DNA from: Arthrobacter hankyongi
GTDB taxonomy: Bacteria > Actinomycetota > Actinomycetes > Actinomycetales > Micrococcaceae
DNA length: 64,000 bases
Direction of reading: 5' to 3'
NCBI RefSeq assembly: GCF_022012395.1
Contig: NZ_JAKLTQ010000007.1
Span: forward strand, 62,001-126,000
Positions within the stretch are counted from its first letter, which is position 1. Each line of letters begins with the position of its first letter. Position numbers and translations under genes: made by a program. The notes beneath the pieces are model-generated. The model did no database searches. It had not been told where the DNA came from and saw only the letters and a list, made by a program, of their open reading frames with translations. This document shows positions 33,726-42,295 of this stretch, piece by piece.

Positions 33726-34274
33726 TCAAACGGGTGTGCCGAGGGCCTCCTGGGCAACCAGCAGGAGGTCATCGCGGTTGCCCAGCTGCATCGATTCTTC
33801 CCCGTACAGTTCGAACGCAATGTCGACTGCTTCCTCTGCGCTCTGGATGCCCAGGGCACGGCAGAGCACGGCGATGTCGTGGATGTCTCGGTCCCGGCCG
33901 GCGGCCAGCTTCATGGCCAGTAGGAACCGGGGTGAGGCCACGCGGAGCGTCAGGTTCTCTGCTATGAGGACCGTTGTCGCTTCCAGGTCAGTGCCATTGG
34001 GCAGCCAGGCTTTGGCCGAACTATTCAGCCATTTGGGATCCAGGCCCAGGTCTGTGGTCATTTCCCGGGCGACGTCGTTGACCGTTTGTTCCGGCTGATA
34101 TGTGGCGTCGATGTCGGCGGTCGAGCGGCGGGAGCTGTACTCCAGCGCAATGGCGGCGCCGCCGACCAGGTAGATGTCCGCTGCGACGTCCCGGCCCAGA
34201 AGCCGGCGGGCCAGTTCGCGCAGCAGGTCTTTGACCTGCTGCGCATCGTAGGAGGTCCTGCGGACCGCGTTCAC
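33726..34274 (-). CDS. Nucleotidyltransferase-fold protein (DUF6036/AbiEii-like), toxin candidate
   Basis: A 182-residue protein with a minimal nucleotidyltransferase motif DIYLVGGAAIALEYSSRR followed by STADIDATY, where the two Asp are the likely metal ligands. Later FLLAMKLAAGRDRDIHDIAVL is also typical of the AbiEii/DUF6036 group. Such proteins act as toxins that modify RNA or protein in two-gene systems. Its GTG start overlaps the stop of the XRE gene (GTGA), as in a toxin-antitoxin operon. It is convergent with jetD. Confidence 0.75.
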   Translation of the reverse strand: MNAVRRTSYDAQQVKDLLRELARRLLGRDVAADIYLVGGAAIALEYSSRRSTADIDATYQPEQTVNDVAREMTTDLGLDPKWLNSSAKAWLPNGTDLEATTVLIAENLTLRVASPRFLLAMKLAAGRDRDIHDIAVLCRALGIQSAEEAVDIAFELYGEESMQLGNRDDLLLVAQEALGTPV

Positions 34275-34882
34275 GCCGCGTCCAGGTTACGGGCGTCAAA
34301 CACGATGTTGGCCTCGGCAAATTCTGCCGGCGTGTTCTCGGCCATCCGCTGCTTCCACGCTTGGGATATGCGCCGGCGCGGGGTGGCGTACCATTTGCTG
34401 GGCAGCGGAGGGACTTTTGTCCAGGCCGGCGGCTCCATCCCGTGTCGGCGGCACTTATACGCAAGGGTCCGGGCCAGCAGCGCGTCCCAGCGCTTCCGCC
34501 CCGTGGACGAGGGCTCTGCAAGGAACAGTCGGCGGTCGGCCGGTCCAAGGCCGTCGAAATAGTCCGCAGCCATCACCAGGATCCGCATGGCAAAATCCCG
34601 GTCGCCGTGGCGCAGTTCCCGTTTGATCTCCCGGGCCGCCTGGTCCGCCGTCCAGAAAAGCGCCGATGCAGCTTCGGGGCCGGCGACGCCAAGACCCATA
34701 TCCAGCTGGGACAGGACCTTCAGGGCGGTTCCCAGCGAAACGTTCCGGCCCCGTTCCAGGTCGACGACGGTCGATCGGCCGACACCCGCGTTCCGGGCGA
34801 GCATCTCTTGGGACAATCCGCAGCGAATGCGGTGCTGCTTCACCAACCCACCCAGTTCCCCGGCATCCCGGAAGTGCTGCAC
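34271..34882 (-). CDS. XRE-family HTH protein, antitoxin candidate
   Basis: A 203-residue protein. The HTH spans residues 12-60 (LVKQHRIRCGLSQEMLARNA, GVGRSTVVDLERGRNVSLGTALKVLSQL). The C-terminal part (from about 75) resembles a domain found beside nucleotidyltransferase genes, including RRRISQAWKQRMAENTPAEF. It is the first gene of the pair and probably neutralises and represses the downstream partner. A GTG start at 34880-34882 follows GGGTGGGG. Confidence 0.75.
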   Translation of the reverse strand: MQHFRDAGELGGLVKQHRIRCGLSQEMLARNAGVGRSTVVDLERGRNVSLGTALKVLSQLDMGLGVAGPEAASALFWTADQAAREIKRELRHGDRDFAMRILVMAADYFDGLGPADRRLFLAEPSSTGRKRWDALLARTLAYKCRRHGMEPPAWTKVPPLPSKWYATPRRRISQAWKQRMAENTPAEFAEANIVFDARNLDAA

Positions 34883-34892
34883 TTCAACCCCA

Positions 34893-34922
34893 CCCTTTTG
34901 TCGGATATATCAATCATAATGT
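34893..34922 (-). promoter_or_regulatory. AT-rich promoter region of the XRE/nucleotidyltransferase pair
   Basis: A sharp AT-rich island containing GATATATCC and ATTATGATTG on the minus strand lies immediately upstream of the XRE gene. It is the likely promoter/operator of the pair. No exact palindrome is evident. Confidence 0.4.
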
Positions 34923-34947
34923 GCGAATGGCTAGCCGATGAAGTACG

Positions 34948-35082
34948 TCATGCACCCAGCACCAGCCGGTCCAGCGGGCGGACGGTCTCAGGCCCCGCCG
35001 CACCGGCTGACCATTTCGTCGGGTAGTCCTTGAGCACCCCGAGGCGTTCACCGATCCCGATCTGGGCCAGGGTGTGGTTCAC
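34948..35082 (-). pseudogene. C-terminal gene fragment, unidentified
   Basis: A 44-codon frame reads like the end of a real protein (GERLGVLKDYPTKWSAGAAG, then PETVRPLDRLVLGA and stop), but an in-frame stop lies just upstream of its GTG. The region from here to about 35400 contains further short frames (for example SLHAEDLRVAWSADPDPV on the minus strand) that do not join. I infer decayed gene debris; no family is recognised. Confidence 0.35.
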
Positions 35083-35448
35083 CGCTCACTGCAGCCGGCG
35101 CTGTCCATCACCGGATCCGGATCCGCAGACCAGGCCACCCGCAGATCTTCGGCGTGCAGGCTCTTCTTGACCACGCAGTTTCACCAGCCAGTCGCCCACC
35201 TTGCGCTCGACACCTTCGACCCGGCGATCCCGCTCGTCTTCGACCTCGCCGGCGGCAGCCTGACATTGACGGCTCCGCGTCATCAGCAGCCTGTAGGCGC
35301 CCTGAAGCACGGCGGACGCGCGCCCGCCGTCGTGCTCTGATCACCACCGGCAACCGGGGACCAGGCCCCGGCGCCCCGTCAGGCACGTGCCGAAACAGCA
35401 GTTGTTACCTTCGTCATGATTGCCGTACATTAGCTACATCACATTCTA
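35083..35448. other. Intergenic region with gene debris, no intact gene
   Basis: No frame here has a ribosome-binding site together with a recognisable family. Several short frames on both strands are interrupted. The last 50 bases are AT-rich and belong to the promoter of the next gene, with a possible -35 TTGCCG at 35420-35425. Confidence 0.45.
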
Positions 35449-35481
35449 TTCGATTATGGAACCTAAAGTTCCAATATCGAA
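35449..35481. promoter_or_regulatory. Long inverted repeat with IclR-like core before the flavin monooxygenase gene
   Basis: Two 14-base arms, TTCGATTATGGAAC and GTTCCAATATCGAA, match except at two central positions and are separated by CTAAA. The core TGGAAC-N5-GTTCCA (35457-35473) is perfect and resembles IclR-family operators. It lies 42 bases before the start codon, just past the probable -10, suggesting repression. Confidence 0.6.
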
Positions 35482-35522
35482 CACCATCACCAGCTAGCGG
35501 CATACAGAAGTGAGGACCACCC

Positions 35523-37421
35523 GTGCAGTTTCACCATCACGGATACGTATCCGGCGACCCGCGCGTCCAGCCGGCGGCCGGCGTCGGCATTAACCGCCCC
35601 ACGGAGCTTCCCGACGAGGTCGACGTGCTCATCGTGGGCTCCGGGCCCGCGGGCATGCTGACGGCCGCCCAGCTGTCCCAGTTCCCGGGCATCACCACGC
35701 GCCTGGTGGAGCGCCGCGGCGGCCGGCTGGAGCTCGGCCAGGCCGACGGCATCCAGGCCCGCAGCGTCGAGACCTTCCAGGCCTTTGGCTTCGCCGAGCA
35801 GATCACCGCCGAGGCCTACTGGCTCACCGAGATGAACTTCTGGCGCCCGGACGAGCAGGATCCCAGGCGCATCGTCCGCGGCGGCCGTGCCATCGATGAC
35901 GAGATGGGCATCAGCGAATTCCCGCACCTGATCGTCAACCAGGCCCGCGTGCTCGACTACTTCGCCGAGGTCGCGGCCAACTCCCCCACCCGCCTGACCC
36001 CGGACTACGGCTGGGAGTTCAGCAGCCTTGAGGTGACCGACGAGGGCGAGTACCCCGTGAAGGTCACGCTGGTCCGCAGCGCCGGCCCGAACGAGGGCCA
36101 GGCGCGCACCGTGCACGCCAAGTACGTGGTCGGCTGCGACGGCGCGCGCAGCAAGGTCCGCGCCTCGATCGGCTGCACCCTGGCCGGCGACGCGGCCAAC
36201 CATGCCTGGGGCGTCATGGACGTGCTGGCCAACACCGACTTCCCCGACATCCGCACCAAGTGCGCCATCCAGTCGCACGACGGCGGCTCCATCCTGCTCA
36301 TCCCGCGCGAAGGCGGCTACCTGTTCCGGATGTACGTGGACCTGGGCGTGGTGCCCGACGACGACAACGGCAAGGTGCGCCAGACCACGATCGAGCAGAT
36401 CATCGCCAAGGCCAACGAAATCCTGACCCCCTACACGCTCGACGTGCGCAGCGTCGCCTGGCACAGCGTGTACGAGGTCGGCCACCGCCTCACCGACCGG
36501 TTCGACGACGTGCTCGCGGAGGACCGCGGCACCCGCACCCCGCGCGTCTTCATCACCGGCGATGCCTGCCACACCCACTCCGCCAAGGCCGGCCAGGGCA
36601 TGAACGTGTCCATGCAGGACGGCTTCAACCTCGGCTGGAAGCTGGGGCACGTGCTCGAGGGCCGCAGCCCGGAGAGCCTGCTCTCCACCTACTCGGCCGA
36701 GCGCCAGGTCATCGCGAAGAACCTCATCGACTTCGACAAGGAATGGTCGACGATGATGGCCAAGAAGCCCGAGGAGTTCGCCGACCCCTCGGAGCTCGAG
36801 GACTTCTACGTGCGCACCGCCGAATTCCCGGCCGGGTTCATGACCGAGTACAAGCCCTCGATGCTCACCGCCGAGCGCACCCACCAGGACCTGGCCACCG
36901 GGTTCCCGATCGGCAAGCGCTTCAAGTCCGCGAAGGTCTCCCGCGTCTGCGACACCAACCCGATCCACCTCGGCCACCAGGCCACCGCCGACGGCCGCTG
37001 GCGGATCTACGTCTTCGCGGACGCGGCGCAGGCCGGCGCCCAATCGCCGGTCGCGGACCTGGCCGAATGGCTGGCGAACGCCCCGGAGTCACCGCTCGCG
37101 GCCACCCCGGAGGGCGCGGACCTCGACGCCTGGTTCGATGTGAAGGTCATCTACCAGCAGAAGCACGAGGACATCGACATCACGGCCGTGCCTAGCGTGT
37201 TCAAGCCCGCGGTCGGGCCGTTCCAGCTGACCGACCTCGAGAAGGTCTACGGCACGGCCAAGGACGAGGACATCTTCGATGTGCGCGGGCTCTCCCGCGA
37301 CGGCGTCGTCGTGGTCGTCCGCCCGGACCAGTACGTGGCCAACGTGCTGCCGCTGACCGCAACGGCCGAACTCGGGGCGTTCTTCGCTCCGCTGCTGCGG
37401 ACCGGCCAGCCGCAGCACTGA
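35523..37421 (+). CDS. FAD-dependent aromatic monooxygenase, 3-hydroxybenzoate 4-monooxygenase-like
   Basis: A 632-residue flavoprotein of the phenol hydroxylase/MobA group. FAD-binding GSGPAGMLTAAQLSQF is near residues 40-55, GCDGARSKVR is the DG motif, and GDACHTHSAKAGQGMNVSMQD is the second FAD motif. The C-terminal thioredoxin-like domain (from about 440) includes PIHLGHQATADGRW. Length and start (QFHHHGYVSGDPRVQPAAG) match 3-hydroxybenzoate 4-monooxygenases, which form protocatechuate. GTG start with GAGG 7 bases upstream. No ring-cleavage genes are adjacent; it is a single-gene unit. Confidence 0.82.
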   Translation: MQFHHHGYVSGDPRVQPAAGVGINRPTELPDEVDVLIVGSGPAGMLTAAQLSQFPGITTRLVERRGGRLELGQADGIQARSVETFQAFGFAEQITAEAYWLTEMNFWRPDEQDPRRIVRGGRAIDDEMGISEFPHLIVNQARVLDYFAEVAANSPTRLTPDYGWEFSSLEVTDEGEYPVKVTLVRSAGPNEGQARTVHAKYVVGCDGARSKVRASIGCTLAGDAANHAWGVMDVLANTDFPDIRTKCAIQSHDGGSILLIPREGGYLFRMYVDLGVVPDDDNGKVRQTTIEQIIAKANEILTPYTLDVRSVAWHSVYEVGHRLTDRFDDVLAEDRGTRTPRVFITGDACHTHSAKAGQGMNVSMQDGFNLGWKLGHVLEGRSPESLLSTYSAERQVIAKNLIDFDKEWSTMMAKKPEEFADPSELEDFYVRTAEFPAGFMTEYKPSMLTAERTHQDLATGFPIGKRFKSAKVSRVCDTNPIHLGHQATADGRWRIYVFADAAQAGAQSPVADLAEWLANAPESPLAATPEGADLDAWFDVKVIYQQKHEDIDITAVPSVFKPAVGPFQLTDLEKVYGTAKDEDIFDVRGLSRDGVVVVVRPDQYVANVLPLTATAELGAFFAPLLRTGQPQH

Positions 37422-37432
37422 CCCATCTGAGA

Positions 37433-37482
37433 TAACGGAAGGACGACGGCGGCACCTGCGTGCCGCCGTCGTCCTTCCGTTA
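37433..37482. terminator. Bidirectional terminator, perfect 23-bp stem
   Basis: Two perfectly complementary 23-base arms (37433-37455 and 37460-37482, outer ends TAACGGAAGGACG and CGTCCTTCCGTTA) enclose the loop CTGC. It lies between convergent genes ending at 37421 and 37500 and should serve both. Confidence 0.85.
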
Positions 37483-37499
37483 AGGGCCACCGGCAGCGG

Positions 37500-37814
37500 C
37501 TACGCCGCCACCGCCCCCGCCGCCCCGGCGGGCAGCGGCCAGGCCTCGATCCGGACTTCGAGGTCCAGGTGGATGCCTTCCTTGACGGCCAGGGTGTCGG
37601 TCAGGAACTCGGCGAGGCTCCGATCGGTGACCAGCCGGGGATCGCCGGTTATTTCCCCGCGCAGCACGGCCCTGCTGTCGGTCAGTTCAACAACGCTGAA
37701 TCTGGCATTGCCCACCCCGTTGGCGGCAAGGTGTTCAACGCTGCTGCGGAAAATGTGTTCAGCGCCCTTGCGGGGCGCCACGGTCATGGAGAAGGCTGTT
37801 AGGTTCTGCCTCAT
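37500..37814 (-). CDS. Hypothetical protein, 104 residues
   Basis: The protein starts MRQNLTAFSMTVAPRKGAEH, has a central FSVVELTDSRAVLRGEITGD and ends in an alanine-rich tail. No known family is recognised. GGAGGGAAGG lies well placed before the ATG. It is 45 bases downstream of the DUF3040 gene and likely co-transcribed with it. Confidence 0.6.
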   Translation of the reverse strand: MRQNLTAFSMTVAPRKGAEHIFRSSVEHLAANGVGNARFSVVELTDSRAVLRGEITGDPRLVTDRSLAEFLTDTLAVKEGIHLDLEVRIEAWPLPAGAAGAVAA

Positions 37815-37859
37815 ATCCCTTCCCTCCGTTCGTGTCGCTCTTTGATATGCCCGGGCCTG

Positions 37860-38141
37860 CTACCGGCGCAGGGCCTTGGACGGTTGTGGCTGGCCGCTCA
37901 GTCGATAGGCGCCGGCACCCATGAGGAGGAAACCAATAACCCCCACGAGGATGAACTGCATGGCAACACCTGCCAGCAGGATCAGGATGCCGGTCACCAG
38001 CAGGACCAGGTCCCACAGCCCCGGCACGGACGGGCCCACGACCAGGCCGCGGCGCAGCTTCTGGGCAAACTCGGGATCCTCGAGGCTCAGCTCGCGCTCC
38101 AATTGCTCCAGCCGTTTTCGTTCTTCATCTGTCAAAGGCAT
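37860..38141 (-). CDS. DUF3040 family small membrane protein
   Basis: A 93-residue protein beginning MPLTDEERKRLEQLERELSL, the signature of the actinobacterial DUF3040 family, followed by DPEFAQKL and two hydrophobic segments (about residues 43-60 and 62-78). Its function is unknown. AAGGAGG precedes the chosen ATG; an upstream extension lacks family similarity. Confidence 0.85.
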   Translation of the reverse strand: MPLTDEERKRLEQLERELSLEDPEFAQKLRRGLVVGPSVPGLWDLVLLVTGILILLAGVAMQFILVGVIGFLLMGAGAYRLSGQPQPSKALRR

Positions 38142-38684
38142 TGGAACCTCCTTATCCAGGCGGTGTCGTCCGCGTCTAATTCGCCGCCTCTTACGCGAAA
38201 TAAATTCAGCGGCCCAATCCCAGCCTACCGATAAACGGGAAATTAAGCCAAAAGATCCCACCCTGCCACGCCAAGCAGCCGAATGATTGAAATTCGCCAG
38301 CAAAAATTTGACTGACCGAAGCGAATCCAGCTTTTATGCCACAAAAAATCGAAACGAAATCAATAACGCTGCGATCCGGCCCGCCCACCAGGAGAAACCG
38401 GCGCCGGGTCCGGGCCAGGCCGCATGACCGCTGCCCGGTCACGGAGGATGAGGGCAGGCTGCTCCCGGGTGACCTCGTGAACCAGGGATGCGGGAACCGG
38501 TGTGAAAATACGCGGCGCAGCCCGGACGCGAAAGCAATCCTGCCCAGCGCCGGCGTCGCCGAAAAGTCGGCATCAAAGATTTCTTTGGTGAAGCCACTGA
38601 GCACACGCCTGACGGATTCCCCAACGAATTCTGCAGCCAGGAAAAGAGGCTCGCACAAAGGATTTCTGCCGGGAAGAATTCGGC
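38142..38684. other. Lower-GC intergenic region without a recognisable gene
   Basis: This stretch contains AT-rich patches (around 38280-38360 and 38560-38690) unlike its surroundings. No frame shows a known family or a ribosome-binding site. It precedes a truncated hydrolase gene and may be the remains of a rearrangement. Confidence 0.4.
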
Positions 38685-39266
38685 ATGACCGTGGCATTGA
38701 TGTCCACAATCCGACCGCCGCCGCGCTGCCGCTGGCCGTGGGTTCGGGCGTGTGCCGGCTTCGAGCAGACCGTCGGCGGCAGCTTCTCCTGGAACGACGG
38801 CGCCGACCTGGACGCCGACCTCGCCACTCTGGCAGGCACACCCCGGCTGACCGCGGACAAGGACGCGGTGGCCACCGTGGAACGGATCGGCACCTTCACC
38901 GGCGGGCTCGACGTCCCGGTGCTCAGCCTGCACACCACCGGGGACCCGGCCGGGCCGACGGCGGACGAGGCCGCTTACGCCTCGGTGGTGCGCGCGGCCG
39001 GGGACAACGCCCAGCTACGCCAGACCTTCGTCAAGGCCGCCGGCCACTGCACCTTCACCGACGCCGAACAGGCCACCGCCACCCAGGTGCTGATCAACCG
39101 GGTCAAGCAGGGACACTGGGATCCGGCAAACCCGGCCCAGCTGAACCGGCAGGCCGTCACGCTCGAGGACGCCTCGCCCACCGTGCTCGGATCCTCCCGC
39201 TTCACGGACCCGGCGCCGGCCCAGCCGGCCCGCCTGTGGGATGTCCGGCAGTGGGGAACCTACTGA
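38685..39266 (+). pseudogene. Truncated alpha/beta hydrolase gene
   Basis: The frame encodes only the C-terminal part of a secreted-type alpha/beta hydrolase: VLSLHTTGDPAGPTADEAAY, FVKAAGHCTFTDAEQATATQ (Asp and His of the triad) and a Trp-containing end (WDVRQWGTY). The N-terminal half with the nucleophile Ser is absent. Judged from the family, GGSFSWN and GADLDADLATL are joined by an internal deletion of roughly 25-30 residues. The first 25 residues look non-native. I take it as a broken gene; loss may have occurred with the rearrangement upstream. Confidence 0.6.
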
Positions 39267-39427
39267 CGGCCGTCCGGGAAACGCCCCAAGCGTCCGTCCC
39301 GGGAGCCGCCACCGGTTCCGGGACGGACGCCGGCGTCAGGCGTCTTTCGTTGCCCGCTGCGCCCGGCGGCATAATCGACACTGCGGGACCGACGGGTACC
39401 GACAACCAGAAAACAGGAGGCAGCCGG

Positions 39428-40648
39428 GTGCAGGAGAAACTGTGGACCAGGAACTTCGTGCTCGCGATCGGCGCGAACCTGTTCATCTACATGGTGTTTT
39501 ACCTGCTGATGACCTCCATGGCGCTCTACGCGGTCCAGCGGTTCCAGGCCGCCGACACCGCCGCCGGCTTTGCCTCCAGCGCCTTCGTCGTCGGCGCGCT
39601 GGTCTCGCGCTTCTTCGCCGGGCCGCTGCTCGACGCCGCCGGCCGGCGCCGGGTCCTGATGGTGAGCCTGGCGGTGTTCGCGGCGATATCCCTGCTCTAC
39701 ATTCCGGCCGGCTCGCTGGCCATGCTGCTCGTGCTGCGCCTGCTCCACGGCGTGGCCTTCGGAGTCGGCCACACCGCGGTCACCGCCGGCGCGCAGGCCC
39801 TCATCCCGGCCGCCCGGCGCGGCGAAGGCACCGGCTACTTCGCCGTCTCCACCTCGGTGGCCACCGCCCTGGGGCCGCTGCTGGCGGTACTGCTCTCCGC
39901 TGGCGGCGAATACGACGGCGTCTTCCTGTTCAGCGCCGGGTGCTCGGCGGCCGCATTCGGCGTCTCCCTCTTCCTGAAGCTGCCCGAGCGGCGGCCGGCG
40001 CCGGCCGCCGCCGCCGTCGGGCATGGCCCGGGCGGCAAGCCGCGCAGCCAGCCGCGGACACCCCGCGCGGTACTGGAAAAGGTCCTGGAGCCGGCAGTCC
40101 TGCCGATCGGCAGCGTGATGCTGGTCGGGTGCCTGGCCTATTCCGGCGTGTTGTCCTTCCTGTCCTCCTACGCCCAGTCGCGCGGCGCCGCCCCGTCCGC
40201 CGCACTGTTTTTCCTGGTCTTCGCCGCGGCCGTGCTGGCAGCGCGCCTGTTCGCCGGCCGGATCCAGGACCGGCAGGGCGCCAACGTCGTGATGTACCCG
40301 GCGCTGGTGATGTTCGCCGCCGGCCTGGCACTCCTGGCGCTCGGGACGTCCGGCGGGACCGTCACCGCCGCCGGCATCCTGGCCGGCCTCGGCTTCGGGA
40401 GCATGATGCCGTGCACGCAGGCGATCGCGGTCAGCCAGGTGCCCGAACGGCGGCTGGGCACCGCCGTCGCCACCTATTTCCTGATGCTCGACGTCGGCAC
40501 CGGCTTCGGCCCGGTGCTGCTGGGGCTGCTGCTGCCGCTGACCGGTTTTCCGGGGATGTACGTCTGGCTGGGGGTGCTGATGCTGGCGTGTATCGGGCTG
40601 TACTACGGGGTGCACGGCAGGAAGCGGCTGCTGGAGGTCTGCGCGTAA
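39428..40648 (+). CDS. Major facilitator superfamily transporter
   Basis: A 406-residue MFS protein with 12 hydrophobic segments. Motif A-like DAAGRRRVLMVS lies between helices 2 and 3, and GVAFGVGHTAVTAGAQALIP in helix 4-5. A central cytoplasmic loop (about residues 190-215) is rich in Pro, Ala and Arg. It resembles drug/metabolite efflux permeases of the YwfA/AraJ type. AGGAGG (39415-39420) selects the GTG start. No neighbour reveals its substrate. Confidence 0.85.
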   Translation: MQEKLWTRNFVLAIGANLFIYMVFYLLMTSMALYAVQRFQAADTAAGFASSAFVVGALVSRFFAGPLLDAAGRRRVLMVSLAVFAAISLLYIPAGSLAMLLVLRLLHGVAFGVGHTAVTAGAQALIPAARRGEGTGYFAVSTSVATALGPLLAVLLSAGGEYDGVFLFSAGCSAAAFGVSLFLKLPERRPAPAAAAVGHGPGGKPRSQPRTPRAVLEKVLEPAVLPIGSVMLVGCLAYSGVLSFLSSYAQSRGAAPSAALFFLVFAAAVLAARLFAGRIQDRQGANVVMYPALVMFAAGLALLALGTSGGTVTAAGILAGLGFGSMMPCTQAIAVSQVPERRLGTAVATYFLMLDVGTGFGPVLLGLLLPLTGFPGMYVWLGVLMLACIGLYYGVHGRKRLLEVCA

Positions 40649-40701
40649 CGGCACATCGGCAGGCAGCACCGGGCTCGAAGGCCTTGGGCAGAGCAGAACC
40701 C

Positions 40702-42114
40702 TCATCGGGCGGAAGCCGGGGATGGCAGCTCCTTGACCGGCACCTGGCCCCGCCATGACGTTGCGTCCTCGTAGGCGTGCGCGACGGCCAGTACCCTGGC
40801 GTCGTCGAACTCCCGTCCCATCAGATGCATTCCCACGGGCTGGCCGCTGGTGAAGCCGCACGGCACACTCGCGGCCGGCATGCCGGTCAAATTCGCGCAG
40901 GAAAGCATTTTCAGGGCGCCCGCGAGGGAGTCTTGCGAGGCGTCGCCGGTCAGTTCCTGGGACATTGCTGACGCCAGCGGAGCGATGGCCGGGAGAGTGG
41001 GAGAAACCAGGATGTCGATGCCCCTGCTGTCCATCACGCCGGACAGGGACTCCCGAAGGTAGCCGCGCACGTCCCGGGCCAGGCGGATGTCCTCAGCGGA
41101 AATCAGGGCCCCCGTCTCGATCATGATTCGGGTGCCCTGCAGGTATGCCTGCGGGTCACGGCGAAGACGTTGCTGGTGATGGCTGACGGCTTCCGACAGG
41201 GATATGGCCAGGCTGGCGGGAAGGGCCATGGCCAGCTCCGGAATCGACACGTCGATGACTTCAGCCCCAAGGCCGCCTAAGACTGCCAGGGCTCCTTCGA
41301 GGACGGAACGCACCTCCGGTGCCACTCCCCACTGCGACCACATGGCACGGTCCACGGCCACCCGGATTGGCTCGACCGGTCCCTGGATTTGCCCGGCCAA
41401 CGGCCCGCCCATCCGTACGGCCGCAGCGTCGTCCAGCATCCCATCGAGCAGGACCGCACAGTCCACGACGCTGCGGGTAATCGGTCCGATGTGGTCCAGG
41501 GTGTGGCTGATGTTCAGGACTCCCGAACCATCGACCAAACTGCGTGTCGGCTTGAGCCCGACGAGGCCGTTGACGGCCGCCGGGTTCCGCACCGAACCGC
41601 CGGTATCCGTGCCGAGGGCGCCCGGCGCGCTGCCCACCGCGACGGCGACTCCGGACCCTATGCTCGACCCGCCTGCGTAGCGGCCCGGGGCCCAGGGGTT
41701 GCGTGTAGGCGGGCTGCCCTGGCCGAAGGCGAACTCGTACGTCACCGTCTTGCCGAGGATGACCGCCCCGTTCCGGCGGAGTCGGCGGACAACTCCGGCG
41801 TCGGCGGTGGCGACATTTCCCTTCAGCGCTGCCGACCCGCCCTCGGTCGGCAGGCCTCGGACGTCGATGACGTCCTTGATCCCGAGGGGAATGCCATGGA
41901 GGGGGCCCGGGATCCGGCCGTTGCTTGTCTGCGCGTCGGCGGCCCGGGCTGCAGCCGTGGCCCCCTCGGCATCGACATGGGCCCAGGCGTGCGCGTATTC
42001 TTCCGTGCTGCGGAGGCGCTCGAGGACGGAATCCAGCAGCTCGACGGCGGACAGCCGGCGGGTGCGGATCAGCGCAGCGGCCTCGGCGATACCCAACTCC
42101 CATGGTTCAGTCAT
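40702..42114 (-). CDS. Amidase signature family hydrolase
   Basis: A 470-residue amidase. The Ser-cisSer-Lys triad is visible: Lys in HGIPLGIKDVIDV (about 79), cis-Ser in AGGSSIGSG (about 155) and nucleophile Ser in GTDTGGSVRNPAA (about 179). It hydrolyses a carboxamide. It is last in a three-gene unit with an amidohydrolase and a 62-residue protein, an arrangement that recalls AtzE-AtzG. The start at 42114 lies within the end of the small gene. The substrate is unknown; imide- or ureide-derived amides are plausible in context. Confidence 0.85.
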   Translation of the reverse strand: MTEPWELGIAEAAALIRTRRLSAVELLDSVLERLRSTEEYAHAWAHVDAEGATAAARAADAQTSNGRIPGPLHGIPLGIKDVIDVRGLPTEGGSAALKGNVATADAGVVRRLRRNGAVILGKTVTYEFAFGQGSPPTRNPWAPGRYAGGSSIGSGVAVAVGSAPGALGTDTGGSVRNPAAVNGLVGLKPTRSLVDGSGVLNISHTLDHIGPITRSVVDCAVLLDGMLDDAAAVRMGGPLAGQIQGPVEPIRVAVDRAMWSQWGVAPEVRSVLEGALAVLGGLGAEVIDVSIPELAMALPASLAISLSEAVSHHQQRLRRDPQAYLQGTRIMIETGALISAEDIRLARDVRGYLRESLSGVMDSRGIDILVSPTLPAIAPLASAMSQELTGDASQDSLAGALKMLSCANLTGMPAASVPCGFTSGQPVGMHLMGREFDDARVLAVAHAYEDATSWRGQVPVKELPSPASAR

Positions 42115-42295
42115 CGGTGCCCCGCCTTTCCTTCGGGGCCGCCTGCAGCTGCCCAAAATACTCCCGGAGCTCATCGATTCCGTTTCTGAAGTCCTGGTAG
42201 GAGTGTTCCAGGGCCTGCCAGTCCTGCTGTGCAGTGGTTTCGTCGACGACGGCGAGGATACGGTCCCGGTGTGCGGGTCCCAGCGCGTTGTTCAT
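42107..42295 (-). CDS. Small 62-residue protein between amidohydrolase and amidase
   Basis: A short, polar, helical protein (PAHRDRILAVVDETTAQQDW, then ALEHSYQDFRNGIDELREYF). It overlaps the amidohydrolase stop by 4 bases and the amidase start by 8, so it is certainly translated within the unit. Position and size recall AtzG/GatC-type small subunits that bind amidase-family enzymes, but the sequence similarity is not clear to me. It could be a chaperone-like partner of the amidase. Confidence 0.65.
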   Translation of the reverse strand: MNNALGPAHRDRILAVVDETTAQQDWQALEHSYQDFRNGIDELREYFGQLQAAPKERRGTDD

